Shown here piece after piece: positions 27,775 to 40,230 of a stretch of DNA of 64,000 nucleotides. The DNA comes from Shewanella sp. ANA-3 (GTDB lineage: Bacteria > Pseudomonadota > Gammaproteobacteria > Enterobacterales > Shewanellaceae): assembly GCF_000203935.1 (NCBI RefSeq), contig NC_008577.1, positions 682,001-746,000 of the forward strand. Direction: 5' to 3'. A program made the translations under genes and the position numbers. A model generated the notes under the pieces. It saw only the letters and a program-made list of their open reading frames with translations. It did no database searches and had not been told where the DNA came from. The stretch's first letter is position 1. Each line of letters opens with the position of its first letter.

Positions 27775-30255
27775 ATGAACAGCGTAATGCGAAATTTGGG
27801 TTTAAGTGCGTTAGCCGTTGCGGTATTGACGAGTTGCGCCGCCACCTCAACTGAAACGGCGACTCCCGCGACCACACCACAGGCATATCAAGTCCCTTTA
27901 GCTCTGCCTCCCCAAGTTTCACAATCCCTTACGCTGAACCAAATTATGGCGAACCCCGATTGGATGGGGATTTTCGCCAAGGAAGCCTACTGGAGCGATG
28001 ACAGTCAGAGTGTTTTCTTTGCCCGTCAACCCAGCGCGTCGCCGCTACGGAATTACTATCAGCAGGGTATTAATGACAGCCGCGCCGTTGAACTGGCCAT
28101 CGATAAACTACACGCGGCGGACCAACAATTTGGTGTGTTAGACAGTGCTAAGGCCAACAAGGCCTATCTCTATCAAGGCAATATTTTTGTTAAGCATTTA
28201 AGCTCAGGCAAAATCACCCAGCTTACCCGCCAGCGCACGGCGATCAGTGGCCTGCGTTACCTCAACAATGGCGATATCGCCTATTGGCAAGGGGATAATG
28301 TTTTCCAAATCCATCAAGACAGTGGATTAGTGGAGCAGTTGGCTGAAATCAAAATGGCGAAAGCGCCCGAGGGCGTGAAAGAGCCGAGCAGCTACTTAGC
28401 CAAGCAGCAGCACAGACTCATTCAATATGTTGCTCTGCAGCAAGAAAATGCCAAAGCCAAAGAACAGTTTAAGAACGAGCTGCAAAAGAGCGATCCGACC
28501 CTCGCCGCCAACACTTGGTATCTCGGTGATGCCGAGGTGGTGTCTGAGCTGAGTCTGTCGCCAGACGGTCGCTATCTGTTTGTGGCCTTAACCGATAAAA
28601 ACTACACCGGCAGCAGTGAACACGACATCATGCCAAACTACCTCGGTAGCGAAGGCTATATCGACCCTGTACCAGTCCGCGCCCGTGTTGCAGAAGATAC
28701 GCCTCCGGGACAACGCTTTGTGGTGCTCGATCTCAATGAGCATAAACAGATCGATGTGACTATCGAAGGCTTAACAGGCTTCGATGAGGACGTTTTAGCT
28801 AAGGTGAAGACTGAAAACGCCAAGGCAAAAGGTGAGTCGTATCAAAGCACTAAGGCTCCCCGTAAAATCCAGCTGATGCAGGATTGGGGCTGGACTCAAA
28901 GTGCGATTCAATGGCATGAGTCTGAGGACAAGCTGGCGGTGATGGTCGAAGCGACCGATAACAAAGATCGCTGGATTGCCAGTGTCGATCTGGCAAAGGG
29001 CAAGTTTATCACCGAGCACCGCCTCCATGATGATGCTTGGGTGAACTACGACTATAACCAATTTGGTTGGTTACCTGGAACAGACGCCCTGTATTATCTC
29101 TCTGAAGAAACAGGCTATTCCCAGCTTTATATCAAGGCCCGTGGCGAAAAGCCCCGCGCCTTGACTCAAGGTAAGTTTGTGGTGAGCGATATTACTCTAT
29201 CGCCCGATGCAAACTACATCTACTACAAGGCTAACCAAAGCCACCCTGGCATTTACAATGTTCATCGTGTGAATATCGCTTCGGGCAAAAATGAGCAATT
29301 AACCCAGTGGGACGGTAACTTAGATTACAGTTTAAGCCCCGATGGCACTAAGCTGCTGCTGAATGCGTCTCGCCGTACAGAGCCGAATGAGCTGTATGTT
29401 CAGCCGATTGGCGGTGAGTTAAAACAGCTCACGTCATACACCAGCGATGCCTTTAAGCAATATCCATGGCAAGCGCCTGAAGTGGTTGCAGTTCCTTCAA
29501 ACCATGGCGCTGGCCAAGTGTATGCGCGGGTTTATTTGCCGCAGGGTTACGACAAATCCCGCGCCGAGAAATACCCCGCCGTTATCTTCAACCATGGTGC
29601 GGGCTACTTACAGAATGCCGATTATGGTTTCAGTGGTTACTTCCGTGAGTTTATGTTCCACAACCTACTGACTCAACAAGGTTATGTGGTGATGGACATG
29701 GATTACCGTGGTTCTAAAGGCTATGGCCGCGACTGGCGCACGGCGATTTATCGCAACATGGGTCACCCTGAAGTTGAAGACTTAAAAGACGGTGTAACTT
29801 GGATGGGCCAAAATGCCAACGTGGATATTAAGCGAGTTGGTACTTATGGCGGTTCTTACGGTGGCTTCTTAACCTTTATGTCCTTGTTTACTGAGCCGGA
29901 ATTATTCCAAGCTGGTGCGGCATTGCGCCCTGTGGCGGATTGGGCACATTACAACGCGCCATACACCTCCAACATTTTAAACACACCGGATGTTGACCCT
30001 ATCGCCTACGAGCGTAGCTCGCCTATCGAGCATGCCCAAGGTCTGACTAAGCCGCTACTGATCATGAGTGGCGTGATGGATGACAACGTGTTCTTCCAAG
30101 ATAGCGTGCGCATGGTGCAGCATCTTATCGAGCTGGAAAAACCTATGTTCGAAACGGCTATTTATCCGGTTGAGCCCCATGGTTTCCGTCAGCCATCGAG
30201 CTGGTTGGACGAATATCGCCGTATTTATAAGCTGTTTGAACAAGAGCTTAAGTAA
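27775..30255 (+). CDS. S9-family (prolyl oligopeptidase / DPP IV-like) lipoprotein peptidase
   Basis: An 826-residue serine peptidase. An N-terminal lipoprotein signal with lipobox LTSC at about residue 20 anchors it to a membrane. A beta-propeller domain with WD-like repeats (about 60-560) is followed by the alpha/beta-hydrolase domain. The nucleophile lies in GTYGGSYGGFLTFM, the Asp in MSGVMDDNVF and the His in VEPHGFRQ. It probably trims peptides taken up from protein-rich surroundings, an inference from family. AAGGAAGG before the ATG is a strong ribosome binding site. Confidence 0.92.
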   Translation: MNSVMRNLGLSALAVAVLTSCAATSTETATPATTPQAYQVPLALPPQVSQSLTLNQIMANPDWMGIFAKEAYWSDDSQSVFFARQPSASPLRNYYQQGINDSRAVELAIDKLHAADQQFGVLDSAKANKAYLYQGNIFVKHLSSGKITQLTRQRTAISGLRYLNNGDIAYWQGDNVFQIHQDSGLVEQLAEIKMAKAPEGVKEPSSYLAKQQHRLIQYVALQQENAKAKEQFKNELQKSDPTLAANTWYLGDAEVVSELSLSPDGRYLFVALTDKNYTGSSEHDIMPNYLGSEGYIDPVPVRARVAEDTPPGQRFVVLDLNEHKQIDVTIEGLTGFDEDVLAKVKTENAKAKGESYQSTKAPRKIQLMQDWGWTQSAIQWHESEDKLAVMVEATDNKDRWIASVDLAKGKFITEHRLHDDAWVNYDYNQFGWLPGTDALYYLSEETGYSQLYIKARGEKPRALTQGKFVVSDITLSPDANYIYYKANQSHPGIYNVHRVNIASGKNEQLTQWDGNLDYSLSPDGTKLLLNASRRTEPNELYVQPIGGELKQLTSYTSDAFKQYPWQAPEVVAVPSNHGAGQVYARVYLPQGYDKSRAEKYPAVIFNHGAGYLQNADYGFSGYFREFMFHNLLTQQGYVVMDMDYRGSKGYGRDWRTAIYRNMGHPEVEDLKDGVTWMGQNANVDIKRVGTYGGSYGGFLTFMSLFTEPELFQAGAALRPVADWAHYNAPYTSNILNTPDVDPIAYERSSPIEHAQGLTKPLLIMSGVMDDNVFFQDSVRMVQHLIELEKPMFETAIYPVEPHGFRQPSSWLDEYRRIYKLFEQELK

Positions 30256-30271
30256 ATCTCGCGACAATATG

Positions 30272-30300
30272 AAGGCCTCAATATGAGGCCTTTTTGTTGT
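30272..30300 (+). terminator. Rho-independent terminator after the S9 peptidase
   Basis: A 9-bp stem (30272-30280 with 30284-30292), a tight loop and a TTTTTGTTGT tail. Confidence 0.88.
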
Positions 30301-30454
30301 GTGAATTTCAGCGTCTGTGAATCCAATCTGGACTGTTAAATAGTAAGCGGTTTGCTTATTGCCAAGATTTAACCTATATGCTGAAATTGTCATGTTTTTA
30401 ACGATTTTAGCGTATGCGCGCCACTTAGCACGGGCGAGATAGGAAAGATAAACT

Positions 30455-31600
30455 GTGGCGATATCGGTAGCGGGCGGCGTTAGACCCGGCAAAATTATAG
30501 AGATAGAACATAGGCTCTATCAGCAACTTATTCTCGGTAAGCAAAAGGCCGGTCCTACCTTATTGGATGATTTAGACCGAGAGCTTGAAGCCGATGCCAA
30601 TAAGCTCGATGTCGAGCGAGAGGCGATTCTGTCGCGGCTACTCAAACAAATTCAGGCCCGTGAAGTCTTTGAGGCCATCTCAAATCAACTCACCGAAACA
30701 GTCAATAATGCCATTGAGCATCAACTGGCATCCCCAGAGTTAGTGCTGGCTAAGTCGGAGATTAACGAGTCACAGATCCTGTTGCTCGAGCTATTGCTGG
30801 CCAAAAACCTAGATGCGACGCGGTTAAGACCTTTAATCAGTAATTTGAGCTGGTTATGCCGCGATTTAACCAATATGGTCAATAGCCCGGCATTTCGGGC
30901 ACGGCGCCCGCAAAGTTCAGATGTGCGCGTCACTGATATCAAATTAGTGATGAATTACATTGGCATCGAAAACCTGCGCACCATTATTCCTTATTTTTGC
31001 CTACGTAATTGGCTGCCCAGTGGCAACGCTAAGTTACTCTGGACCACCCGCAAGCTGTGGCGCTATAGCATCGTCAGTGGAATAGCAGCGAATGCGTTAG
31101 CACAGCTTCATAATACTGACTCAGCCTTAGTTTATAGTGGTGCATTAATGAATCAGTTAGGCACCTCGGTTGTGCTTAGCTTGAGCGCGCGTTTATTTGA
31201 TAAAACTTGGGGCAATTGGATCCGCGAGGCCAGCTCGAGTCGCGATAAAGAAGTGTATGATGCGGTGATTGCCACTGAGTTTCCGGCCAAGGCGGTATTT
31301 GAGCAAGTGCTGGCTCACGGGCACAAACTCAATTGGCAGCTATTGGAGTTACTGAAGTTTGAGCATAGCCCCTTAACCCTGTTGTTAAAGGAACTAGACC
31401 AAACCTTAACTTACCGCGAACTCTCTATGCCAGCTGCCATAGTGGCACGGGCGAATTGTTATGCTAAGGTGCTGTTGCTCGAGGAGATGCGCCAAATCGA
31501 GCCGCAGGAAAAACGCTTAATGTTCGATTATTACGAGCTGAGCGAACAGGAAGTGCTGCGCCTAAAAGCACAGAATTATCGGAAGTTGGATCTGCTGTGA
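30455..31600 (+). CDS. HDOD-domain signalling protein
   Basis: A 381-residue soluble protein. The second half carries an HDOD domain (degenerate HD phosphohydrolase fold), seen in MNYIGIENLRTIIPYFCLRN and SGALMNQLGTSVVLSLSARL. HDOD proteins are usually regulators without phosphodiesterase activity. The first 100 residues are helical and charged and may mediate partner binding. The GTG start at 30455 is preceded by AGGAAAG. It is followed about 55 bp later by the hydrolase gene and may be co-transcribed. Confidence 0.8.
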   Translation: MAISVAGGVRPGKIIEIEHRLYQQLILGKQKAGPTLLDDLDRELEADANKLDVEREAILSRLLKQIQAREVFEAISNQLTETVNNAIEHQLASPELVLAKSEINESQILLLELLLAKNLDATRLRPLISNLSWLCRDLTNMVNSPAFRARRPQSSDVRVTDIKLVMNYIGIENLRTIIPYFCLRNWLPSGNAKLLWTTRKLWRYSIVSGIAANALAQLHNTDSALVYSGALMNQLGTSVVLSLSARLFDKTWGNWIREASSSRDKEVYDAVIATEFPAKAVFEQVLAHGHKLNWQLLELLKFEHSPLTLLLKELDQTLTYRELSMPAAIVARANCYAKVLLLEEMRQIEPQEKRLMFDYYELSEQEVLRLKAQNYRKLDLL

Positions 31601-31655
31601 TCTGCACGCCGTTCCCATCGGTGTCCTATTGCGGCACTGATGTGGAGGACGGGAA

Positions 31656-32567
31656 ATGCCAAGCTGGCAAGCATCTGTATTAAATACTATTTTATCTTAT
31701 GTGGCACGGCCATCCATCAGCCGTGGCAAGGCTAAACTCCCCCTTAATCAAGTACGGCAACGCTTATTAGAGCTGGATAAGCGCTGGCTGCCGTGGCCCG
31801 AAAAACTCGTTACGGCCTCGATTCCCTTGCAACATTCTACCCTGTTGCATTATGTGCTGCTGAATGACACACCGCGTTTGGGCAATCTGTTTTACATTCG
31901 AGGCGGCGGATTTTGTTTTAAAACTCCCCATGCCCACGCAAGACTGGTGGCCGATATCAGTGAGCGTTGTCGCCTCGATACGTTTATCCCAGATTATCGT
32001 TTAGCGCCGGAGCATCCGTATCCCGCGCCCTGTGACGATGTGCTCGAGGCTTACCTGCACTTAATTGAGTTGAAAGGCAGCGATAATCTGGTGTTGATGG
32101 GCGATTCCGCCGGCGGCAATTTAGCCTTGAGTCTGCTGCTCGAACTGAAAAAGCGCCATCTGCCCATGCCTAAAGCCTGTGTGTTGTTGTCACCCGCGCT
32201 TGATTTAGCCATTACCGGCGATACCGAGCTGATTTTAGGGGCGGACGATCCGTTCTTTACCATTGAGTCGCTTTTGCGGCTGCGCGGCGCTTATCTTGCT
32301 GGGGCGGATCCTATGTCTGAACGGGTTTCGCCTTTGCAGGGGAACTTGGCTGACTTGCCGCCACTCTTAGTGATTGCCGGTACGCGCGAGTTGCTTTTAC
32401 AGGACTCAGAACGACTGGTTATGCAAATTAAGGCCTGTGGTGGTGTGGTAGAATCGCGTTTTTATCACAACATGCCCCATGTTTTTCCCCTGTTCCATCT
32501 GTTGCCAGAAGCGATTGAGGCGAGGGAACAAATTGCAGATTTTGTGCTTTCACAGCTGATTCGTTAA
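31656..32567 (+). CDS. Alpha/beta hydrolase of the hormone-sensitive-lipase family
   Basis: A 303-residue esterase-like enzyme. The nucleophile elbow is GDSAGGNLALSLLLEL near residue 150, and the catalytic His lies in NMPHVFPLF near residue 275. The acidic residue is in the TRELLLQDSE region. The oxyanion-hole motif that is usually HGGG reads RGGGF (residues about 83-87), a His-to-Arg change. GGAGG 7 bp upstream supports the start. No signal peptide is seen, so it should be cytoplasmic. Substrate is unknown. Confidence 0.85.
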   Translation: MPSWQASVLNTILSYVARPSISRGKAKLPLNQVRQRLLELDKRWLPWPEKLVTASIPLQHSTLLHYVLLNDTPRLGNLFYIRGGGFCFKTPHAHARLVADISERCRLDTFIPDYRLAPEHPYPAPCDDVLEAYLHLIELKGSDNLVLMGDSAGGNLALSLLLELKKRHLPMPKACVLLSPALDLAITGDTELILGADDPFFTIESLLRLRGAYLAGADPMSERVSPLQGNLADLPPLLVIAGTRELLLQDSERLVMQIKACGGVVESRFYHNMPHVFPLFHLLPEAIEAREQIADFVLSQLIR

Positions 32568-34093
<1,526 letters not shown>

Positions 34094-34100
34094 GCGACCA

Positions 34101-34137
34101 AAGGAGTGCTGAATCTTATTCGCACTCCTTTTTTGTC
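34101..34137 (+). terminator. Terminator between argD/astC and astA
   Basis: A 9-bp stem (34101-34109 with 34122-34130) and a run of six T. Its position inside the arginine-degradation cluster suggests that argD/astC can be expressed without astA-astD. Confidence 0.85.
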
Positions 34138-34220
34138 AGGGAATACTTGCGTGCATCCATCCTGTCTTTTTCAAGATAGGCGCCTTGTTGCACAGCAAGC
34201 TTAAGTGAGGAGACACTAAG

Positions 34221-35240
34221 ATGTTAATCATACGTCCTATTCAGGCAGGCGATTTTGAATCTCTATATCAAATCGCCGAAGAATCTGGCCATGGCTTTAC
34301 CTCATTGCCAGTCAATGCCGATTTGCTTAGGCATAAAATTGCCCGTGCAGAAGCCTCATTCGTTAAGGTGATTGATAAGCCCTTCGATGAAGGCTATTTG
34401 ATGGTGCTCGAGGATACCGCGACCCGCGAAGTGGTCGGTACCTGTGCCATTGAAGCCGCCGTGGGTATGGAAGATGCCTTCTACCACTACCGCCTCGGGA
34501 CCGAGGTCTATCATTCTGAGCAAATCGAAGTTCGCAACGAGGTGGAAACCTTAACCCTGTGCCACGATTACACTGGCGCCGCCGAGCTTTGTACCCTGTT
34601 TTTGCGTGAAGGTTATCGCAAAGGGAACAATGGCCGGATGTTGTCCCGCAGCCGTTTTCTGTTTTTGGCGCAGCACGCTAAACGCTTTGGTGAGACAGTG
34701 ATTGCCGAAATGCGTGGCGTGAGCGATTCCGATGGCAATTCTCCCTTCTACTGCTGGTTGCAGAAAAACTTCTTAGGCATTGATTTTATTCAGGCAGATT
34801 ACCTGTCGGGTCTTGGCAAAAAAGCCTTTATGGCGGAGATGATGCCCCGCAACCCAGTGTATGTTTGCTTGCTGCCCGAAGAAGCGCAAAAAGTAATTGG
34901 CGAAGTGCACACCAATACGCGCCCTGCCTTGAGTCTGTTGCAGGCGGAAGGCTTTAGATGCCGTGGTTATGTGGATATTTTCGATGGGGGTCCAACGGTG
35001 GAGTGCCGTCTCACGGATATCCGCGCCGTGCGAGAGAGCCGTCTGCTGACCGTAGATATTGGTGAAATGCCTGAATCCGATAAGCAATTTATTGTCTCTA
35101 ACACTCAATTAGCCAATTACCGTGCGACCTCCGCTTGTCTTGCTGTCGATGACAAAACTGAGCAGGTGGTAATTAGTCCAGAACTCGCCGAGGGTTTGTT
35201 ACTCGCAAAAGGCGATCAAATCCGTATTTTGGCAATGTAG
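34221..35240 (+). CDS. astA: Arginine N-succinyltransferase
   Basis: A 339-residue GNAT-related enzyme that succinylates arginine with succinyl-CoA, the first step of the AST pathway. The start MLIIRPIQAGDFESLYQIAE and the segments ELCTLFLREGYRKGNNGRML and FIDVFDGG-like DIFDGGPTVEC are typical. GAGGAG lies about 9 bp before the ATG. It is followed by astD after 9 bp, and the two form one transcription unit. astB and astE are not in the window. Confidence 0.95.
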   Translation: MLIIRPIQAGDFESLYQIAEESGHGFTSLPVNADLLRHKIARAEASFVKVIDKPFDEGYLMVLEDTATREVVGTCAIEAAVGMEDAFYHYRLGTEVYHSEQIEVRNEVETLTLCHDYTGAAELCTLFLREGYRKGNNGRMLSRSRFLFLAQHAKRFGETVIAEMRGVSDSDGNSPFYCWLQKNFLGIDFIQADYLSGLGKKAFMAEMMPRNPVYVCLLPEEAQKVIGEVHTNTRPALSLLQAEGFRCRGYVDIFDGGPTVECRLTDIRAVRESRLLTVDIGEMPESDKQFIVSNTQLANYRATSACLAVDDKTEQVVISPELAEGLLLAKGDQIRILAM

Positions 35241-35246
35241 GAATAG

Positions 35247-36713
<1,467 letters not shown>

Positions 36714-36721
36714 CATCATTG

Positions 36722-36748
36722 AGGAAGAACCTAGGTTCTTCCTTTTTC
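36722..36748 (+). terminator. Rho-independent terminator after astD
   Basis: A 9- to 10-bp stem (36722-36731 with 36734-36743) has a very tight loop and a TTTTTC tail. Confidence 0.82.
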
Positions 36749-36877
36749 ATCACAAGCAGTAACGTTACTTGGGCTGCTACTGAGCGCCGTTGTGCAGCAA
36801 GTGGCTAGGGTCGTTACATTGAGTGCGAGCGGCAAAACAATACGCACTATAGTCGCAGCACAATAAAAGGAGTTTTT

Positions 36878-37681
36878 ATGCACACAGATATCAATGCGTT
36901 ATTTGCCGCTCTCTGGCAAGACTATATTCAAATGACCCCATCTGCGGCCAAGGTGCACGAGCTACTCGGACACGGCAAGCCAATTATCAACGACCATATC
37001 GCCCTGCGTACTTTTAACATCGCTAAGGTGAATTTAGCCGTATTGGCCGAACACTTTACCTCTTTAGGTTATGTGGCTTGTGGTGATTATAAGTTTGAAC
37101 AGAAAAAACTGGTGGCTAAGCATTTTGAGCACCCAGATGCGACTCAGCCAAAGGTGTTTATTTCTGAGTTATTGGTGGAAGAGTTTAGCCCATCATTGCA
37201 AAGCACTATCCAAGGTTTGATTGCTCAAGTGGATGAAGAGGCGACTAAAGCAGATAACTTTATCTATTCGGGTCGCCATTGGTCACTGGATGCTAAGACC
37301 TATGAGACGCTGCTCGAAGAGAGCGAATATGCGGCTTGGGTAGCGGCCTTTGGCTATCGTGCGAACCATTTCACTGTCTCTATCAATCACCTCGAGGGCT
37401 TCGAGACATTAGAGTCTGTGAATGATGCGCTTAAGCAAGCGGGCTTTGTGCTGAATAGTGCAGGTGGCGAGATCAAAGGTTCGCCAGAGGTGTTATTGGA
37501 ACAATCATCGACCATGGCTGATAAAATCGCAGTGGCATTTAGCGATGCAACGGTTGAGATCCCAAGCTGCTTCTATGAATTTGCCCTGCGTTATCCCAAG
37601 GCGAATGGCGAGCTGTACACTGGGTTCGTGGCTGCATCAGCCGATAAGATTTTTGAGAGCACCAACGCGAAAAAGGGCTAA
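36878..37681 (+). CDS. DUF1338 / HglS-like putative 2-oxoacid dioxygenase
   Basis: A 267-residue protein of the DUF1338 family. Family knowledge: some members (HglS) are Fe(II) 2-oxoadipate dioxygenase/decarboxylases in lysine breakdown. A 2-His-1-Glu metal site is plausible from NDHIALRTF (His near 36), NHFTVSINH (about 163-171) and FYEFALRYP (Glu near 237). It is shorter than HglS (about 460 residues), so the exact reaction is uncertain. It lies downstream of astA-astD but behind a terminator, with its own AAGGAG ribosome binding site. A link to amino-acid catabolism is inferred. Confidence 0.78.
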   Translation: MHTDINALFAALWQDYIQMTPSAAKVHELLGHGKPIINDHIALRTFNIAKVNLAVLAEHFTSLGYVACGDYKFEQKKLVAKHFEHPDATQPKVFISELLVEEFSPSLQSTIQGLIAQVDEEATKADNFIYSGRHWSLDAKTYETLLEESEYAAWVAAFGYRANHFTVSINHLEGFETLESVNDALKQAGFVLNSAGGEIKGSPEVLLEQSSTMADKIAVAFSDATVEIPSCFYEFALRYPKANGELYTGFVAASADKIFESTNAKKG

Positions 37682-37713
37682 TGAATTAAGGTAGTTGTTG
37701 AGTCATCTTAAAC

Positions 37714-37745
37714 AAAAACGCCATCGATAGATGGCGTTTTTATTG
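37714..37745. terminator. Bidirectional terminator between convergent genes
   Basis: A 12-bp perfect stem (37714-37725 with 37730-37741) is flanked by A-run on the left and T-run on the right, so it can stop transcripts from both the DUF1338 gene and the sensor-kinase operon. Confidence 0.9.
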
Positions 37746-37820
37746 GTGGCACTAGAGCAACACTCAGAGCAAATAGTTAGCTCAATACTTGTTCGCTAAG
37801 CACTCTTAGCTAAGCACTCG

Positions 37821-39149
37821 TTAGCTAAAGACCAGTTCAATACTGAGGCCTGATAAGTGGCTGCTGTGCTTAAACTTAAGCTCAATGCCATATTGCTCGG
37901 CAATTTCTTTCACTATCGATAACCCTAGGCCATGGCCCATAACTGATTCATCGAGGCGCGTGCCTCTTTGGGTGAGTTTATCGAGTTCGTCATCGGCAAC
38001 CCCTGGACCATCATCATCTATACTGAGGCAGAGCTTGTTTTGTTCCTTCCACAGTTTTACCGTGACTTGGCTGCCCGCCCATTTAAAGGCGTTATCGAGC
38101 AGATTCCCTAAGAGCTCCATACCATCTTCCCTATGGATGGGCAGGCGCTGGATACTAGGGTCAAGCTCAAAGTCGCAGTCGATGCTTTTGCTTCTATGCA
38201 CTTTGTTGAGGGTATTGGCGAGGCTGTGAAGATCCCTCGGTACCACTAACTGGGCGGCAGGTAACATATCGCCGGTGATCCGCGCCGCCGCAAGTTTACG
38301 CTCGACCATTTTATGGATAGCGTCGAGCTGTTGTTGCAGCGCCATGGCGGTATCGGGATCTTTCAGCCCCAAGGCTTCAACCTGTTGCTGCATCACCGCC
38401 AATGGGGTTTTTAGCCCATGGCTTAAGTTGCCTAAGTTATTGCGACTGCGCTCAATTTGCTTGGCGGTGTATTCCAATAACTCATTGTAGGTCTTAGCCA
38501 GCGGTTGCACTTCGGGCGGAATGTTATTCAGCTCTAAGGCGTTAATCTCGCCCTCCTGTAGACGGGAGAGTGCATGTTGGATCTGTTTTACCGGTTTAAA
38601 GGATTGACGCAGGATCAAGAATATCCCCGCGATCATAGCCACCAACATGGCGAGGTTAATCCCAAGCTTAGTGCCATAGACCTCACTAAACACGCGTCGG
38701 CCGATACTCAAATCCTGCGCTACCGTTAGGGTTGCGGTGACATTGGCGCTGCTGGAGTTTAGCCCTAGGGATAATAGCTGCATATCATTGTTTTTCGGCC
38801 CTTTTGCCTGCCAGACGCGGGTCTGGTTTGGCGCTAAAGGTTCGATATCGAGCTGCATGTCCCACAGGGAGCGGGAGCGGATCACTTCATTAGGCAGGTT
38901 GAGCTGGAAATAACGCCCCGAATAGGCCGGGCGATAGAAGCTCGACAGTTGGCTCTGATCGATATGGATCTCCCCATTGTTGATATGGGTCGCCAACATG
39001 ATGTGCTCAAGATCTTCTTCTAAGCGGTTGATAATGGAGTCGTGAAACGCTTGGCGCAGCATGGACTCAAACAATATGAGTCCAATCACTGTGCCTAACA
39101 CTAATAAGCCCGTTAACCATAAACTGAGCTTAGTGCGAATGGAGATCAT
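37821..39149 (-). CDS. Sensor histidine kinase of a PhoQ/QseC-like two-component system
   Basis: A 442-residue inner-membrane kinase. It has two membrane helices (about 8-28 and 158-180) around a periplasmic sensor domain of about 130 residues, a HAMP segment, the phosphoacceptor His in NLSHGLKTPLAVM, and ATPase motifs N (LLGNLLDNAFKWA), G1 (SIDDDGPGVADDEL) and G2 (GHGLGLSIVKEI). It overlaps the upstream response-regulator gene by 4 bp. The stimulus is not evident; PhoQ-like kinases often sense divalent cations or acid, an inference. Confidence 0.9.
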   Translation of the reverse strand: MISIRTKLSLWLTGLLVLGTVIGLILFESMLRQAFHDSIINRLEEDLEHIMLATHINNGEIHIDQSQLSSFYRPAYSGRYFQLNLPNEVIRSRSLWDMQLDIEPLAPNQTRVWQAKGPKNNDMQLLSLGLNSSSANVTATLTVAQDLSIGRRVFSEVYGTKLGINLAMLVAMIAGIFLILRQSFKPVKQIQHALSRLQEGEINALELNNIPPEVQPLAKTYNELLEYTAKQIERSRNNLGNLSHGLKTPLAVMQQQVEALGLKDPDTAMALQQQLDAIHKMVERKLAAARITGDMLPAAQLVVPRDLHSLANTLNKVHRSKSIDCDFELDPSIQRLPIHREDGMELLGNLLDNAFKWAGSQVTVKLWKEQNKLCLSIDDDGPGVADDELDKLTQRGTRLDESVMGHGLGLSIVKEIAEQYGIELKFKHSSHLSGLSIELVFS

Positions 39150-39820
39150 GCAGTCAGGCCGTGGAAGATATAACCTTGGCCGCGGCGGGTTTCAATCGCG
39201 GTTTTGCCGAGTTTTTTACGCAGGTGAGTCACGTAAACTTCAACCACGTTACTCTCTTTCTCATCGTCAAACTGATAGAGCTTGTCCGTCAGTTGTGCCT
39301 TAGATAACAGCTTCTTAGGCGACATGAGGAAGATTTTTAACAGCCTGAACTCCATGGCGGTCAACTCATATAAATGCTCACCAACGCTTACTGTCTGCTC
39401 GGCCTCGTCTAAGGTGACACCGCCATAGCTCAACTGTTTACTCGGATTATTTAATCGGCCGTGCGCGCGGTGAATAAGCGCCTGGATACGCGCGAGTAAT
39501 TCCTGTGCATGGAAGGGTTTACCCAAATAATCATCGGCGCCGGCATTAAAGCCTTCGACCTTTTCATGCCATTGGCTGCGAGCCGTCAGCATAATAACCG
39601 GTGTGCTAATGCCTTGATTACGCCAACCTTCGAGTAATTCCAGTCCATTGCCGTCGGGGAGGCCAATATCTAAGATCACGCAGTCATATTGGGTTTCTTT
39701 AACGAGGTAATCGGCTTCAAGTGCTTTGTCAGTAATATCGGTAACGTAGCCAGCCTGTTTGAGTTGTTTCTCCAGTTCGGAGACCAACATCGGATTATCT
39801 TCAACGAGTAGCAGTTTCAT
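39146..39820 (-). CDS. OmpR-family response regulator, partner of the adjacent kinase
   Basis: A 224-residue two-domain regulator. The receiver domain carries the acidic pocket (LLVEDNPML), phosphorylated Asp in YDCVILDIGLPDG and the Lys in LGKPF. A winged-helix DNA-binding domain includes YELTAMEFRLLKIFLMSPKK. I choose the ATG at 39820, the normal receiver start, rather than the far upstream frame start at 39880. The gene overlaps the PepSY gene upstream by about 20 bp and the kinase gene downstream by 4 bp, so all three form one operon. Confidence 0.93.
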   Translation of the reverse strand: MKLLLVEDNPMLVSELEKQLKQAGYVTDITDKALEADYLVKETQYDCVILDIGLPDGNGLELLEGWRNQGISTPVIMLTARSQWHEKVEGFNAGADDYLGKPFHAQELLARIQALIHRAHGRLNNPSKQLSYGGVTLDEAEQTVSVGEHLYELTAMEFRLLKIFLMSPKKLLSKAQLTDKLYQFDDEKESNVVEVYVTHLRKKLGKTAIETRRGQGYIFHGLTA

Positions 39821-40148
39821 GTTTTCGACATTCGCTCGGTAGTGCGGTGGAGTGTTCGAGTTGACCATTGGTGGCATCAATACTCAGATTCACTATTTGG
39901 CCGCGTTGCACTTTGATTTGTAAATCATAGCGCCATTTATGATCTTCTTGATAGAGATGGGCGTCAATTAGTTCGCCTTGGCAAAATTGATTCACCACGG
40001 CAAGGGTGCCATTGAGGGATAAAATTTGCCCGGAATTGACTAAAGCCTTGGCTTGATAATGTTCTAATTCAATCGGTTCGGCGTGAATTATTGTTGGATG
40101 CACCAGCGTAAACAGACTGAAAAAACAGATAAAAAACAGCCGTTTCAT
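39801..40148 (-). CDS. Small secreted PepSY-like protein, first gene of a two-component operon
   Basis: A 115-residue protein with a signal peptide (MKRLFFICFFSLFTLVHPTIIHA). The mature part resembles a PepSY domain: LNGTLAVVNQFCQGELIDAH, then WRYDLQIKVQRGQIVNLSID. Such proteins often precede two-component genes in Shewanella and may modulate the kinase in the periplasm, an inference. Its 3' end overlaps the response-regulator start. Confidence 0.8.
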   Translation of the reverse strand: MKRLFFICFFSLFTLVHPTIIHAEPIELEHYQAKALVNSGQILSLNGTLAVVNQFCQGELIDAHLYQEDHKWRYDLQIKVQRGQIVNLSIDATNGQLEHSTALPSECRKHETATR

Positions 40149-40161
40149 TTATGCTCCCCAA

Positions 40162-40192
40162 TAAAAAATGGCCTAGATTTTATGCTAGGCCA
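40162..40192 (-). terminator. Rho-independent terminator after crp
   Basis: On the minus strand, an 8-bp stem (40185-40192 with 40169-40176) is followed by a run of six T (40163-40168 read in reverse). It ends the crp transcript. Confidence 0.87.
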
Positions 40193-40230
40193 CTTTAATG
40201 AAACAGGCTTAAATCAAGCTGAAGTCTATC

